Translations under genes and position numbers: made by a program
Notes under the pieces: model-generated
Told to the model about the DNA's origin: nothing
The model's database searches: none
What the model saw: only the letters and a program-made list of their open reading frames with translations
Shown: one piece after another, positions 11,844 to 20,960 of the stretch
Layout of the letters: every line of letters begins with the position of its first letter
Numbering within the stretch: position 1 is the first letter of the stretch
Assembly: GCA_009885995.1 (NCBI GenBank)
Contig: VFJQ01000078.1
Span: 1-57,076, forward strand
Origin: Verrucomicrobiota bacterium
Lineage (GTDB): Bacteria; Verrucomicrobiota; Verrucomicrobiia; Chthoniobacterales; Chthoniobacteraceae
DNA: 57,076 nucleotides
Direction: 5' to 3'

Positions 11844-13442
11844 ATGTCAGCAAAAACTGAAGGTATCGCACCAAACGCCAGCCGGCTCCTCTGGGCCGGC
11901 TTCATGGCCATCCTCGCCGCCGGCGTCGGCTTCGCCCTGCGCGGCGGCATCTTCGACAACTGGGCCAAAGAGTTCGGCTTCACGGGCGCACAGCTCGGAG
12001 CCATCGGCGGCGCGGGCTTCTCCGGCTTCTGCTTCGGCATCATCATCGGCGGCGTGATCGTGGACAAGATCGGCTACGGCAAACTGGTCTTCACCGCGCT
12101 GCTCTGCCACGTCCTCTCCGCGTTCGTCACCTTCGGGGCGAGCACCCCGGACAACGCCTACAACATGCTGTTCTGGGGCATGTTCATCTTCGCTTTCGCG
12201 AACGGCACGCTCGAAGCCGTGGCCAATCCGCTCGTCGCCACCCTCTACCCGAGCAACCGCACTCACTACCTCAACATCCTGCACGCCTCGTGGCCCGCGG
12301 GCATGATCCTCGGGGTCGTCGCTGGCTGGATCCTCGATGATAAGATGCAGCTCCACTGGAAGCTCCAGCTCGCGCTCTACCTCATCCCCACAGTGCTCTA
12401 CGGCATCATGTTCATGGGGCAGAAATTCCCGAAATCCGAAGCCGCCGAGAAGGGCGCCAGCTTCTCCGAGATGTTCAAGGCCGTCGGCATCCTCGGCGCG
12501 GCCGTCGCGTGCTTCCTCCTCTCGAAGTTCTTCGCGGACATCTTCAAGGGCACCGGCAGCGGCGACCTCATCGGTTACGCGATCGGCGGCGCACTGCTGA
12601 TCGGCGTCGCGGCGCTCACGAAGTTCTCCATCGGCTCCGTCCTGCTCTTCGTCCTCTTCATCACCCACGCCCTCGTCGGCGCGGTCGAACTCGGCACCGA
12701 TGGCTGGATTCAAAACATCACGGGCAACCTCTTTTCCTCCGAGCAGGGCAAGTATCTGTTCCTCTGGACCTCGGCCATCATGTTCGGCCTGCGCTTCTGC
12801 GCGCACTTCATAGAGCGCACGCTCAAGCTCTCCCCGGTCGGTCTGCTCTTCGTCTGCGCGGTGCTTGCCTGCGTCGGCCTCAATCTTGCCAGTGGCATGC
12901 AGACCTTCGGCATGGCGCTGGTCGCCCTCGGCATCTACGCCGTCGGCAAGACCTTCTTCTGGCCCACGATGCTCGCGGTCGTTGGCGATCGCTTCCCGCA
13001 GACCGGCGCCGTCGCCATGTCCATCATGGGCGGCATCGGCATGCTCTCCGCCGGCCTCATCGGCGGCCCCGGCCTCGGCTACTGCAAGGATCGCTTCGCC
13101 GGCGAGGAACTGAAAAAGGCCGACTCCGCCCTGTTCGAGCAATACAAGGCGGCCGCTCCGTCGAAGTTCCTCAACCTCGAATCCACCGCCGCCCTCGGGC
13201 TCGACGGCAAGAAGCTCGGTGAAGCCAAGGAAGCGAAGGAGAAAACACCCGCCCAGAAGACGGTAGTTGCGGCCGACCAGCAAGGCGATCGCCGCACGCT
13301 CAAGGCCGACGCCTACATTCCCGCGGCCATGGCCGTGATCTACCTGCTCCTGTTCCTCTACTTCAAGACCATCGGCGGTTACAAGCCGGTGCATCTCGCC
13401 GAGGATTTCACCGGCGGCACGACCGGCCCGATGGAAGCCTAG
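11844..13442 (+). CDS. MFS transporter
   Basis: The 532-residue protein has about 12 predicted membrane helices and the MFS signature between helices 2 and 3 ([14 protein letters not shown]). The N-terminal helix region [21 protein letters not shown] resembles sugar-permease members of the FHS/FucP type. The loop between helices 10 and 12 is unusually long and charged (about residues 420-485, rich in Lys, Ala and Glu). It is monocistronic, with a promoter-like TTGACA upstream and a terminator hairpin directly after the stop. Substrate cannot be named from the sequence. Confidence 0.88.
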   Translation: MSAKTEGIAPNASRLLWAGFMAILAAGVGFALRGGIFDNWAKEFGFTGAQLGAIGGAGFSGFCFGIIIGGVIVDKIGYGKLVFTALLCHVLSAFVTFGASTPDNAYNMLFWGMFIFAFANGTLEAVANPLVATLYPSNRTHYLNILHASWPAGMILGVVAGWILDDKMQLHWKLQLALYLIPTVLYGIMFMGQKFPKSEAAEKGASFSEMFKAVGILGAAVACFLLSKFFADIFKGTGSGDLIGYAIGGALLIGVAALTKFSIGSVLLFVLFITHALVGAVELGTDGWIQNITGNLFSSEQGKYLFLWTSAIMFGLRFCAHFIERTLKLSPVGLLFVCAVLACVGLNLASGMQTFGMALVALGIYAVGKTFFWPTMLAVVGDRFPQTGAVAMSIMGGIGMLSAGLIGGPGLGYCKDRFAGEELKKADSALFEQYKAAAPSKFLNLESTAALGLDGKKLGEAKEAKEKTPAQKTVVAADQQGDRRTLKADAYIPAAMAVIYLLLFLYFKTIGGYKPVHLAEDFTGGTTGPMEA

Positions 13443-13471
13443 GCGTCCAAAGGAAACTCCAACTCAACGCG

Positions 13472-13502
13472 AAGGGCGGGGCTCCGGCTCCGCCCTTTTC
13501 GT
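13472..13502 (+). terminator. rho-independent terminator after the MFS gene
   Basis: AAGGGCGG at 13472-13479 pairs with CCGCCCTT at 13490-13497, with GC-rich internal pairing, followed by TTTTC. It lies 30 bases past the MFS stop and before the end of the convergent protease-like gene. Confidence 0.75.
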
Positions 13503-13504
13503 TT

Positions 13505-14797
13505 CTACGTCGTCGGCTCGATCGTCATCAGCGACGTCGTGATCGTCCACGCGTCGTCGAGCTTCATCCGCTTGCGCTCGTGCCCAGCGCCCCACGAGTC
13601 GCTGTAGATGATCTCCTGCGTCTTCACGTTGTAGCCGATGATCAGCCGCATGTGCCCGCCATTGGCCTGCGGGATTTCCGGCTCTTCGAGCAGGCCGAGC
13701 TGCACGCTCCACAGCAGCGGGATGCCGGTATCAATGTGCGATTGCACGTCACGCTGGAATCGCCCCGTGTCCGCGCGATTCTTCGTCCGCGCCTCCTTGA
13801 GCACCGGGCCTTTCATCGAGCCGTAGATCTCCGCCACATCGAGCATCTGCCCCTGGTCGGGAATCTCCGACACCTTCGCCCGCTTGGCCGCGCGGTTGTA
13901 GTCCTTCATCAAGTCGAGGATCGTCTTCACATCGAGCTTCTCATGCTCGCGCACGCGCACCCGCAACCGCGCGGCGACCTTCTTCAGCGACTCCGTCATC
14001 GCCGTGAGGCTCGTGCCGCCGGATGCGGAAGTGTTCGCGATCTGCGCCAGCTCGTTCGCGTCCACGTCCGCGCCGTAGTAGCGCATCACCCGCTCGGTGC
14101 TCGCGACCACGCAGTATCCCTTCTGCCCTTGATCGACCATCGGCACATCCTTGAGCCATACGTCGCCGTCGGGCTTGCGCTCGACGTGCTGCACCGGGCT
14201 GAACTTCCCGCGCGTCGGCGTCGCGCTCGTGAGCATCGTCGCTTTCTTCTCCACCGGCCGCACTTCCAGCCGCACGAACTCCGCACGAAACGGGATGTTC
14301 CGCGACTTCACTTCCTTCGTGAAGGAATACTCGAGCAGGTATTGCGACTTCGCCGTCTGCCACACGAGCCCGTCGGCCTTCACCGCGCTCGACGCGTCCT
14401 TGCCGCGCACCGTGTGCTTGAGTCCAGTCGCCTTCGTCAGCGCCTCGACTGTGCCGAGCACGAGCGAGTTCCACTGCGTCTCGGTCAGTTCGCCGGCGTC
14501 GCCGCGGGCGTAGAAGTTCGCGCTGATCATGCTCGGCTTGCCGCCATCGAAGCGCGCGATGAACTCGTAAATCTGCCGGCCAAACAGCGTCATCCCCTCG
14601 CGCTCCGCAGCGCGGGACGAGTCCTTCGCCTGCGAAGTCCAGCGCAGCGGCAGGCCCTTCGTGCTCGCTTCAAATGCAGCCTGGTCCATCACCCAAAGCT
14701 CCGGCTGCATGAGCACGCTCTCGAAGGCAGCATCCGCAGCCGCGGCGCGCGCGAGGCCGGAGAGAATGACGAGCGGGAGAAGGCGGGAGGTTTTCAT
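13505..14797 (-). CDS. secreted C39-like (papain-fold) peptidase homologue
   Basis: The ATG at 14797 gives 430 residues with a signal peptide (MKTSRLLPLVILSGLARAAA). The first 200 residues form an unassigned beta-rich domain. The C-terminal half matches Peptidase_C39_2: a Gln-Gly-Cys site (DQGQKGYCVVASTERVMRYYG), His in ANGGHMRLIIGYN and an acidic/Asn partner in IIYSDSWGAG. All catalytic positions appear intact, so a secreted cysteine protease or transferase is likely. Its ATG overlaps the aguA stop (ATGA at 14794-14797), which puts it in the polyamine operon, an unexpected neighbour for a protease. Confidence 0.8.
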   Translation of the reverse strand: MKTSRLLPLVILSGLARAAAADAAFESVLMQPELWVMDQAAFEASTKGLPLRWTSQAKDSSRAAEREGMTLFGRQIYEFIARFDGGKPSMISANFYARGDAGELTETQWNSLVLGTVEALTKATGLKHTVRGKDASSAVKADGLVWQTAKSQYLLEYSFTKEVKSRNIPFRAEFVRLEVRPVEKKATMLTSATPTRGKFSPVQHVERKPDGDVWLKDVPMVDQGQKGYCVVASTERVMRYYGADVDANELAQIANTSASGGTSLTAMTESLKKVAARLRVRVREHEKLDVKTILDLMKDYNRAAKRAKVSEIPDQGQMLDVAEIYGSMKGPVLKEARTKNRADTGRFQRDVQSHIDTGIPLLWSVQLGLLEEPEIPQANGGHMRLIIGYNVKTQEIIYSDSWGAGHERKRMKLDDAWTITTSLMTIEPTT

Positions 14798-15873
14798 GCG
14801 ATGAGAGGCTGCTGCTGAGTGAGGCAATGGAACGCGCCGAGTCCCCAGATCAACTCCCGGCAATCGATCGGCACGACCTTCCGCGACGGGAAGAGCTTCT
14901 CCAGCACCGTCACGGCCCAGCGGTCGTTCGCGTCGTGGAAGACCGGCACGAGCACCACCGTGTTCGCGATGTAAAAGTTTGCATAGCTCGCCGGGAGCCG
15001 CTGTCCGTCGCGCACGATGCGACCGGGCATCGGCAGCGTGTGGACTTCGAGCGGCGTGTCGTTCTCCGCGCTCATCGCGTGCAGCAGCTCGAGGTTGTGT
15101 TGAAGCGGGTCGTGGTTCGCGTCGTTCTCGTCTTCCTCCACCACGGTCACGACGACGTGCTGGCTGACGAATCGCGTGAGATCATCGACGTGCCCGTCGG
15201 TGTCGTCGCCCTCGATGCCGTCGCCGAGCCAGAGGATGTTCGTGACGCCGAGGTAATCGTGCAGCCGCTTCTCGATCTGCTTCTGCGTCAGCTCCGGATT
15301 GCGATTCGGGTTGAGCAGGCAGCTCTTCGTCGTGAGCAGCGTGCCGGTCCCGTTCACCTCGATCGAGCCACCCTCGAGCACCATGCCCGGCTCGACCACC
15401 GGCAGGCCGAGCTTCTCCGCGATGCGAGTCGGCACCGCGTTGTCATCGTCGAACGGCGGATACTTCCAGCCCCACGCGTTGTAATCCCAGTCGAGCACGA
15501 GCGCCCGCGGCTCCTCGGCGCGCGTGAGAAAGATCGGTCCGTGATCGCGGCACCAAGGTTCATTGATCGGGATGTGATGAAACGTGACGTGCTCGTGCCG
15601 CGCGCGGTGCTGCGTGAGAAAACCACGCACCACCTTCTCGTGCGCGGCGTCGCACACGTTGATGCTCACCGGCTCCGAGCCCGCGAGCGCATCGACCATC
15701 GCGCAGAGCGCGGGCTGCACGCGCTCGTAGGCGCCGGGAAAGCTGATGCCGTCGGGCCGCGGCCACGACAGCCAGGTCGCCGCGTGCGGCTCCCACTCCG
15801 CCGGCATCCGGTATCCAAGTTGAGCGGGAGTTCTCGACGACTTCGATGCGGCGGCGTGGGTGGTGTGGGGCAT
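14794..15873 (-). CDS. aguA: agmatine deiminase
   Basis: The 359-residue protein of the porphyromonas-type peptidylarginine deiminase fold hydrolyses agmatine to N-carbamoylputrescine and ammonia. Family marks are MPAEWEPHAATWLSWP near the start, WCRDHGPIF, MVLEGGSIEVNG, DTDGHVDD (metal-free active-site Asp/His) and the catalytic Cys in LGAFHCLTQQQP. The start may be the ATG at 15873 or the one preceding PAEWEPH; the first gives an extra 21 polar residues. It is 10 bases downstream of aguB and overlaps the protease-like gene. Together with aguB it completes the arginine-decarboxylase route to putrescine. Confidence 0.93.
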   Translation of the reverse strand: MPHTTHAAASKSSRTPAQLGYRMPAEWEPHAATWLSWPRPDGISFPGAYERVQPALCAMVDALAGSEPVSINVCDAAHEKVVRGFLTQHRARHEHVTFHHIPINEPWCRDHGPIFLTRAEEPRALVLDWDYNAWGWKYPPFDDDNAVPTRIAEKLGLPVVEPGMVLEGGSIEVNGTGTLLTTKSCLLNPNRNPELTQKQIEKRLHDYLGVTNILWLGDGIEGDDTDGHVDDLTRFVSQHVVVTVVEEDENDANHDPLQHNLELLHAMSAENDTPLEVHTLPMPGRIVRDGQRLPASYANFYIANTVVLVPVFHDANDRWAVTVLEKLFPSRKVVPIDCRELIWGLGAFHCLTQQQPLIA

Positions 15874-15883
15874 GGCTCGGGGA

Positions 15884-16762
15884 TTAGTCGATCAAGCGTC
15901 GGGTGATGTCCGCGTAGGCGTCAATGCGCCGGTCGCGAAAAAACGGCCAGTGCGTTCGCTGCGTTTCCAGCGCGTCAAGATCAACTTCCACCACGAGGAT
16001 TTCCTCCGCGCTCGACGATGCCTTCGAAACGATCTGCCCGGACGGATCGGCGACGAAGCTTTGCCCCCAAAACTCGATCCCATCGCCGCCATCCGGCGCC
16101 TCGTGCCCGACACGATTCGGCACCGCGACGTAGCAGCCATTCGCGATCGCATGCGAGCGCTGGATCGTCTCCCACGAGTTGTGCTGCCGCTCGCCGTATT
16201 CGGCTTTCTCCTTCGGATGCCAGCCGATCGCCGTCGGGAAGAAAAGAATCTGCGCGCCGCGCAGCGCCGTGAGCCGCGCGCTCTCGGGATACCACTGGTC
16301 CCAGCACACGCACACGCCGATCTTCGCGTAGCGCGTCTCCCACGCGAGGAAGCCGAGATCGCCCGGCGTGAAGTAGAACTTCTCGTAGTAAGCCGGGTCG
16401 TCCGGGATGTGCATCTTGCGATACTTCCCGAGGTAGCGCCCGTCGGCGTCGATGATCGCTGCCGTGTTGTGATACACGCCCGCGCCGCGCCTCTCGAACA
16501 TCGACGCCACGATCACCACGCCGCGCTCCTTCGCCACCGCGCCGAGCTTGTCCGTGGTCGGTCCCGGGATCGCCTCCGCGAGCGCGAAGTATTTATGATC
16601 CTCGATCTGGCAGAAGTATTGCGAGGTGAAGAGCTCCTGGAGGCAGACGATCTGCGCGCCGCGATCTGCCGCGGCATGGATGCGCTCGATCGCCTTGGCG
16701 ACGTTGGCCGCGGGTTCCGCCGCGCAGGTCGTCTGGACGAGGCCGAGTTTTACTTTGGACAT
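15884..16762 (-). CDS. aguB: N-carbamoylputrescine amidase
   Basis: The 292-residue nitrilase-superfamily protein has a complete Glu-Lys-Cys triad: E43 (CLQELFTSQYF), K116 (YRKMHIPDDP) and C153 (CVCWDQWYPE). The sequence around the triad (QYFCQ, DQWYPE, ATALRG-like LTALRGA) is that of N-carbamoylputrescine amidase, which releases putrescine, CO2 and ammonia. The pairing with agmatine deiminase directly downstream supports the assignment. It is the first gene of the aguB-aguA-protease operon. Confidence 0.94.
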   Translation of the reverse strand: MSKVKLGLVQTTCAAEPAANVAKAIERIHAAADRGAQIVCLQELFTSQYFCQIEDHKYFALAEAIPGPTTDKLGAVAKERGVVIVASMFERRGAGVYHNTAAIIDADGRYLGKYRKMHIPDDPAYYEKFYFTPGDLGFLAWETRYAKIGVCVCWDQWYPESARLTALRGAQILFFPTAIGWHPKEKAEYGERQHNSWETIQRSHAIANGCYVAVPNRVGHEAPDGGDGIEFWGQSFVADPSGQIVSKASSSAEEILVVEVDLDALETQRTHWPFFRDRRIDAYADITRRLID

Positions 16763-16840
16763 GATGCGGGAAAGAAAATGGGCCGGACGTTCATCACGCC
16801 CGGCCCACGTTGATTGGATATTTTGGGGCGAGCCGGCGCG

Positions 16841-17446
16841 CTACTTCACTTCGCTGCGCGGGACGATCTTCACGCTCGTGATCGTCATCTTCTTCACCGG
16901 GCGATCCTGCGCGCCGGTCGGCGTCGTGTTGATTGTCTGCAGCACGTCGTCGCCTTTGATCAGCTTGCCGTAGGCCGTGTATTGGCCGTCGAGGAAAGTC
17001 GCCTGGTCGTGGCAGATGAAGAACTGCGAGCCCGCCGAGTTCGGATCCTGCGAGCGCGCCGCGGAGAGCACTCCACGCACATGCGACTTCTTGTTGAACT
17101 CCGCGTCCACTTTCCAGCCCGGACCACCCGTGCCCCACATACCTTGCTTCGAGTCGTCCTTCGTGAGCGGATCGCCGCCCTGGATCATGAAGCCTTTGAT
17201 GACGCGGTGAAAGCAGGTGCCATCATAGAAGCCCGAGCTGGCGAGCTTCTTGAAATTGGCCACGTGCTTCGGCGCCACGTCGGGCCAGAATTCGAGGACC
17301 ATGACGCCCTCGGTGGTGGTGATGACTGCGACTTCGTCTGCTGCGTTGCTCACGGGTGTGGTTTCGTTTTTGGGTTTGTCTTGAGCCTGCGCCGCGAGCC
17401 CGCAAAGCGTGGCTACGGTCACGAGGGAGAGGATGAGTTTCTTCAT
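16841..17446 (-). CDS. secreted cyclophilin-type peptidyl-prolyl isomerase
   Basis: The 201-residue protein begins at the ATG at 17446 with a signal peptide (MKKLILSLVTVATLCGLAAQA) and carries a compact cyclophilin domain: VMVLEFWPDVAPKHVANF, catalytic-loop FHRVIKGFMIQGGDP, and GSQFFICHDQATFLDGQYTA. The active-site Arg, Phe and Gln of the family are present (FHR, QGGD). It probably helps protein folding in the periplasm. The open frame continues upstream past this start, but that part lacks homology. Confidence 0.93.
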   Translation of the reverse strand: MKKLILSLVTVATLCGLAAQAQDKPKNETTPVSNAADEVAVITTTEGVMVLEFWPDVAPKHVANFKKLASSGFYDGTCFHRVIKGFMIQGGDPLTKDDSKQGMWGTGGPGWKVDAEFNKKSHVRGVLSAARSQDPNSAGSQFFICHDQATFLDGQYTAYGKLIKGDDVLQTINTTPTGAQDRPVKKMTITSVKIVPRSEVK

Positions 17447-17511
17447 AGAAGGGGCGCGGCAATGCCACGCGCGCGCCGGAGGGTCAATGCACGTTTTAAC
17501 GACAGCGCCGC

Positions 17512-17601
17512 TTATTTGCTGCGCGAGAGATGCGTCCATACGACGGCGCCTTCGGTGACGGCGATGAGGAAGCCGAGGAGTGCCCAGAGGAGTGGTGACA
17601 T
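17512..17601 (-). CDS. possible 29-residue single-span membrane peptide
   Basis: The frame MSPLLWALLGFLIAVTEGAV plus a short polar tail (WTHLSRSK) would make one transmembrane helix with a positive C-terminus. The ATG is at 17601 and the stop at 17512. It lies in the gap between the cyclophilin gene and the divergent CehA-type gene. Its size makes it uncertain, and the only support is the clean hydrophobic helix with charged end. Confidence 0.3.
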   Translation of the reverse strand: MSPLLWALLGFLIAVTEGAVVWTHLSRSK

Positions 17602-17747
17602 GGTATTCAGTGGTTTCGGATGGTGTCGTGAATGACGCCGCGACACTGCCGTCCCCTGCCCTGCCGCGCTCCACGCGGATTGGCGATGAATGTGCGCGGA
17701 TTGTGCCCAAACAAGCGCGACGCTCGGCGGTTCTCCCCGCACTCACT

Positions 17748-20276
17748 ATGCGCTCCCTCCTCAGCCTCCTCGTTCTCACCACGATCGTTCACGCCGCGCC
17801 CGAAGCCTTCGAGGTCGGGCCGGACAAAGTCGATCAGCTCCCGCGCGGCAAGGAAGCCGACGGCATCATCGGCGACTTCGTGCTGCGCAACGACAAGGTC
17901 GAAGCCGTGATCTCCGGCAATCTCACGCTGCGCCGCGCGAACATGAGCACCTTCTACGGCGACGATGGCATCACGCCCGGCGTGCTCTACGACCTCACGC
18001 TCCGCGGCGCGAACAACGACCAGATCACCTGCTTCGGCCCCGCGCAGCAGCAGGGCCGCGTGTCCTGGGTGCGCGTGGCAAAGGACGGCAAGGAAGGCGA
18101 AGCCAGCGTCGAGTGTGTCGTGACTGGCGCGCTGAATGGCGGCCTCGCCAAGCGCCACGAATACCGGGTGCGTGACGGCTGGCAGGGCGTTCTCATCACC
18201 ACGACGGTGACGAACGAAAGCGCCGCCGCGCAGAAGGTCGCGCTCGCGGACAAGTGGACAAACTTCAAACGCATGGGCGCGACGGCTGGCGTCGCGTGGG
18301 CCGAGGCAGTCGATCCGGCGGATCGCGCGGGCTACGCTTACGGCGTCACCGAGGCACCGGCGGGCTTCGCACCGACCAAGCCCGTCGAGTTGAAGCCGGG
18401 CGAGTCGTTCACGTTCTCCCGCTTCCTCGCCATCGGACAGTCGCCGCTCGAAGCCGTCGGCCTGGTCGCGGCGCAGCGCGAGCCGGTCGGGCAGATCAGC
18501 GGCGTGTTGAAAGACACCGCAGGCAAGCTGGTCGCGACCGCGCAGGTGCTCGTGAGCAATGACGCTGGGACCGCCGGCGTCGCGCAGACGGATGCGCAGG
18601 GCCGCTTCGCCTTCGCACTGCCGGAGGGCAAATACAGCGCCGAGTTCAACGACCAGGGCCGCGCCACGGTCACGCAGGCTTTCGAGGTGAAAGCGAGCGC
18701 GCCGACGAAGCTCGACGCGACGCTCGCAGTCGCCTCCGCGATCCAGTTCGACATCCGCGACGAGGCGAAGCGCTCCATCCCGTGCAAGGCGCAGTTCCTC
18801 ACCGAGGAAGGCACCGACTTCGTGAACCTCGGCCCCGAGATGCGCGCGCACGGGTGCAAGGACCAGTATCACAGTGAGCGCGGCGACTTCCGCGTGCAGC
18901 TCCCGCCCGGAAAATATCGCGTCGTTGTCACACGCGGGATCGAGTTCAGCCACATCGAGAAGACGATCGAGTTGAAGGCCGGCGAGAGCGCGAAGTTTGC
19001 CGGCACGCTCAAGCGGCTCGTCGATACGACCGGCTGGGTCAGCGCCGACTACCACAACCACTCCACGCCTAGCGGCGACAACGTCTGCGGCACCGACGAC
19101 CGCCTCATCAATCTCGCCGCCGAGCACATCGAGTTCGCGCCGACCACCGAGCACAACCGGCTCTACGATTGGCGCCCGCACATCGACCGACTCGGCCTCG
19201 CCGACTTCGTGCAGACCGTCCCCGGCATGGAGCTGACCGGCAGCGCTGCGCACTTCAATTCCTTTCCCTTCAAGCCCGAGCCCACGAAGCAGGACGGCGG
19301 CGCGCCCGTCTGGAACAAAGACCCGCGCATCACCGCCATCACTCTGCGCGACTGGCAGGGCGCGGAGCCGGATCGATGGGTGCAGATCAATCACCCCGAC
19401 ATGACGAAGAACTTCTCCGACGCGGACGGCGACGGACGCGCGGATGGCGGCTTCACCGGCCTCGCCATGCTCATCGACGGCGTCGAGACGCAGAACTACA
19501 GCGACAGCGAGATCCTCCACCCCGCGCCGTGGCGCATCAGCCGCGGCAAGGAAAGCGCGAGCGAAGTGCGCGAGTTCGTGTGGCTGCAAATGCTCAACCG
19601 CGGCCACCGCTACGTCGGCATGGCCGTAGCCGACGCGCACACCGTCTGGGGCAACGGCGTCGGCGGCTGGCGCATGTATCTACCCAGCGCGAGCGACGAA
19701 CCCGCGAAGATCGACTGGCGGGAAAACTCGCGTCACGCCAAAGCCGGCCGCAGCTACCTCACCAGCGGCCCCTTCCTCACCGTCTCCACGAGCGACGGCA
19801 CGCTCCCCGGCGGCACCACCCGCGCGCAGAGCGGCGGCGTGAAGCTGCGCGTGAAAGTGCAGTGCACCGACTGGATCGACATCGACCGCGTGCAGGTGCT
19901 CGTGAATGGCCGCCAGCCCGCCGAACTCAACTTCACCCGCGCGAAGAACCCCGAGATGTTCGGCGCCGGCGTGGTGAAGTTCGAGCGCGAGATCTTCGTC
20001 CCGCTCTCGCAAGACGCGCACCTCATCGTCGTCGCGCGTGGCGAGAACAGCACGCTCGCCACCGGCTACGGCACCTCCGGCCAGGCGCCCATCCACCCGA
20101 CCGCTTACCACAACCCGATCTTCGTCGATGCCGACGGCGGCGGCTTCACCCCGAGCGGCGACACGATCGGCTGGCCGCTCCCGGTGAAGAAGCCCGACCT
20201 CGCCGCGATCAAACGCCAGCTTGCTGCCAACGCCGTCCCCGACGCTCCGCCGCCGGTGAAGACCGTCGCGCCGTGA
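17748..20276 (+). CDS. secreted CehA/McbA-family metallohydrolase with carboxypeptidase-regulatory-like domain
   Basis: The ATG at 17748 gives 842 residues with a signal peptide (MRSLLSLLVLTTIVHA). The first ~230 residues are a beta-rich domain. Residues ~245-320 look like a carboxypeptidase-regulatory-like Ig fold (GVLKDTAGKLVATAQVLVSN, TDAQGRFAFALPEGKYSAEF). The PHP-type metallohydrolase of the CehA/McbA group follows: metal ligands DYHNHSTPS, FAPTTEHNR, VQINHPDM and MAVADAHTVWG. Family members hydrolyse esters and amides, such as carbaryl and microcin B17 derivatives, but most secreted forms have unknown substrates. The longer upstream frame has no signal peptide, so the later ATG is preferred. 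Confidence 0.85.
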   Translation: MRSLLSLLVLTTIVHAAPEAFEVGPDKVDQLPRGKEADGIIGDFVLRNDKVEAVISGNLTLRRANMSTFYGDDGITPGVLYDLTLRGANNDQITCFGPAQQQGRVSWVRVAKDGKEGEASVECVVTGALNGGLAKRHEYRVRDGWQGVLITTTVTNESAAAQKVALADKWTNFKRMGATAGVAWAEAVDPADRAGYAYGVTEAPAGFAPTKPVELKPGESFTFSRFLAIGQSPLEAVGLVAAQREPVGQISGVLKDTAGKLVATAQVLVSNDAGTAGVAQTDAQGRFAFALPEGKYSAEFNDQGRATVTQAFEVKASAPTKLDATLAVASAIQFDIRDEAKRSIPCKAQFLTEEGTDFVNLGPEMRAHGCKDQYHSERGDFRVQLPPGKYRVVVTRGIEFSHIEKTIELKAGESAKFAGTLKRLVDTTGWVSADYHNHSTPSGDNVCGTDDRLINLAAEHIEFAPTTEHNRLYDWRPHIDRLGLADFVQTVPGMELTGSAAHFNSFPFKPEPTKQDGGAPVWNKDPRITAITLRDWQGAEPDRWVQINHPDMTKNFSDADGDGRADGGFTGLAMLIDGVETQNYSDSEILHPAPWRISRGKESASEVREFVWLQMLNRGHRYVGMAVADAHTVWGNGVGGWRMYLPSASDEPAKIDWRENSRHAKAGRSYLTSGPFLTVSTSDGTLPGGTTRAQSGGVKLRVKVQCTDWIDIDRVQVLVNGRQPAELNFTRAKNPEMFGAGVVKFEREIFVPLSQDAHLIVVARGENSTLATGYGTSGQAPIHPTAYHNPIFVDADGGGFTPSGDTIGWPLPVKKPDLAAIKRQLAANAVPDAPPPVKTVAP

Positions 20277-20615
20277 GACATTCCCGCGCCCGATCGCAGC
20301 GCCGAAGGCGCGTCAGAAATTAGCCCCGGGCGTCAGCCCGGGGTTCGCTCCACCCGAGAAGATTCCGCCCCGGGAATGCGGACGACAAGGCGAACTCGCT
20401 TTTCGATTTTGGCCCGCATGAAGCCATGGTGGCAATCGGCATCCGAGAGTTCAACAGTGCCTCCACAATGTTGTGCGCCGCTGCGGTGATTGCGACACGG
20501 ACCTTGGGCTCAGTCCCGGCACCGAGGGAAAGCCGCATGCGATACTCCGCTGATTCCAAATTTCCGCCCGCTTGCAGCAACCCGTTAGCGTCTTATATGG
20601 AAGACAATAATTGAC
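20277..20615. other. intergenic stretch with one hairpin repeat
   Basis: About 340 bases separate the CehA-type gene from hipB. A REP-like hairpin is visible (CCCCGGGC at 20324-20331 with GCCCGGGG at 20336-20343, 4-base loop). The rest shows no convincing gene; a few short frames have no coding character. Confidence 0.5.
20324..20343. repeat. short REP-like hairpin
   Basis: A perfect 8-bp stem, CCCCGGGC/GCCCGGGG, with loop GTCA, embedded in TTAG...GGTT. Such motifs recur between genes in related genomes. It is not followed by a T run, so a classic terminator is unlikely. Confidence 0.55.
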
Positions 20616-20640
20616 ATATTGTCCGCTTTGGCGGACATAT
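20616..20640. promoter_or_regulatory. operator-like palindrome over the hipB start
   Basis: ATATTGTCCGC (20616-20626) and GCGGACATAT (20631-20640) form an inverted repeat interrupted by one extra base in the left arm, with a 4-base centre. It covers the TTG start at 20619 and overlaps a TTGACA hexamer at 20611-20616. HipB-type antitoxins bind palindromes upstream of their own operon to repress it, so this is a good candidate for autoregulation. Confidence 0.6.
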
Positions 20641-20960
20641 CTGCCTTGCCACAAGCTCCGACCATTCCGCTGCCCGCCGCTCACGCGCTCCGCAAACTGG
20701 GCCGTGACCTCGCGCTCGCACGTCGCAAACGCGGCATCTCCACGGTCGATATGGCAGAGCGACTGTTCGTGAGTCGCGACACGCTCTGGCGGATGGAGCG
20801 AGGCGATCCGTCCGTCTCCGTGGGCACGCTCGCGACCGCCGCGTTCGTGCTCCAGTTGCACGACCGACTCGCCAATCTCGCCGCGCCGGCGACCGATGCG
20901 CTCGCGCTCAGCCTCGATGAACGCCGCCTGCCGAAACGCATCCGCCGCACCCGTCCATGA
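20619..20960 (+). CDS. hipB: HipB-like XRE-family antitoxin
   Basis: 113 residues with a helix-turn-helix of the Cro/XRE type at about 25-80 (LARRKRGISTVDMAERLFVSRDTLWRMERGDPSV in two helices). The C-terminal tail is polar. The start is uncertain: TTG at 20619 lies inside a palindrome, while TTG at 20646 would place the palindrome wholly upstream and shorten the protein by 9 residues. The gene overlaps hipA by ATGA at 20957-20960. HipB normally neutralises HipA and represses the operon. Confidence 0.85.
   Translation: MSALADISALPQAPTIPLPAAHALRKLGRDLALARRKRGISTVDMAERLFVSRDTLWRMERGDPSVSVGTLATAAFVLQLHDRLANLAAPATDALALSLDERRLPKRIRRTRP

Noticed and set aside
17607..19640. Long minus-strand frame antisense to the CehA-type gene
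   Set aside because: It is a shadow frame without recognisable domains; the + strand protein has a signal peptide and metal ligands.
20321..20350. Hairpin after the CehA-type gene as a rho-independent terminator
   Set aside because: The stem is perfect but no T run follows on the + strand, so it was listed as a repeat instead.
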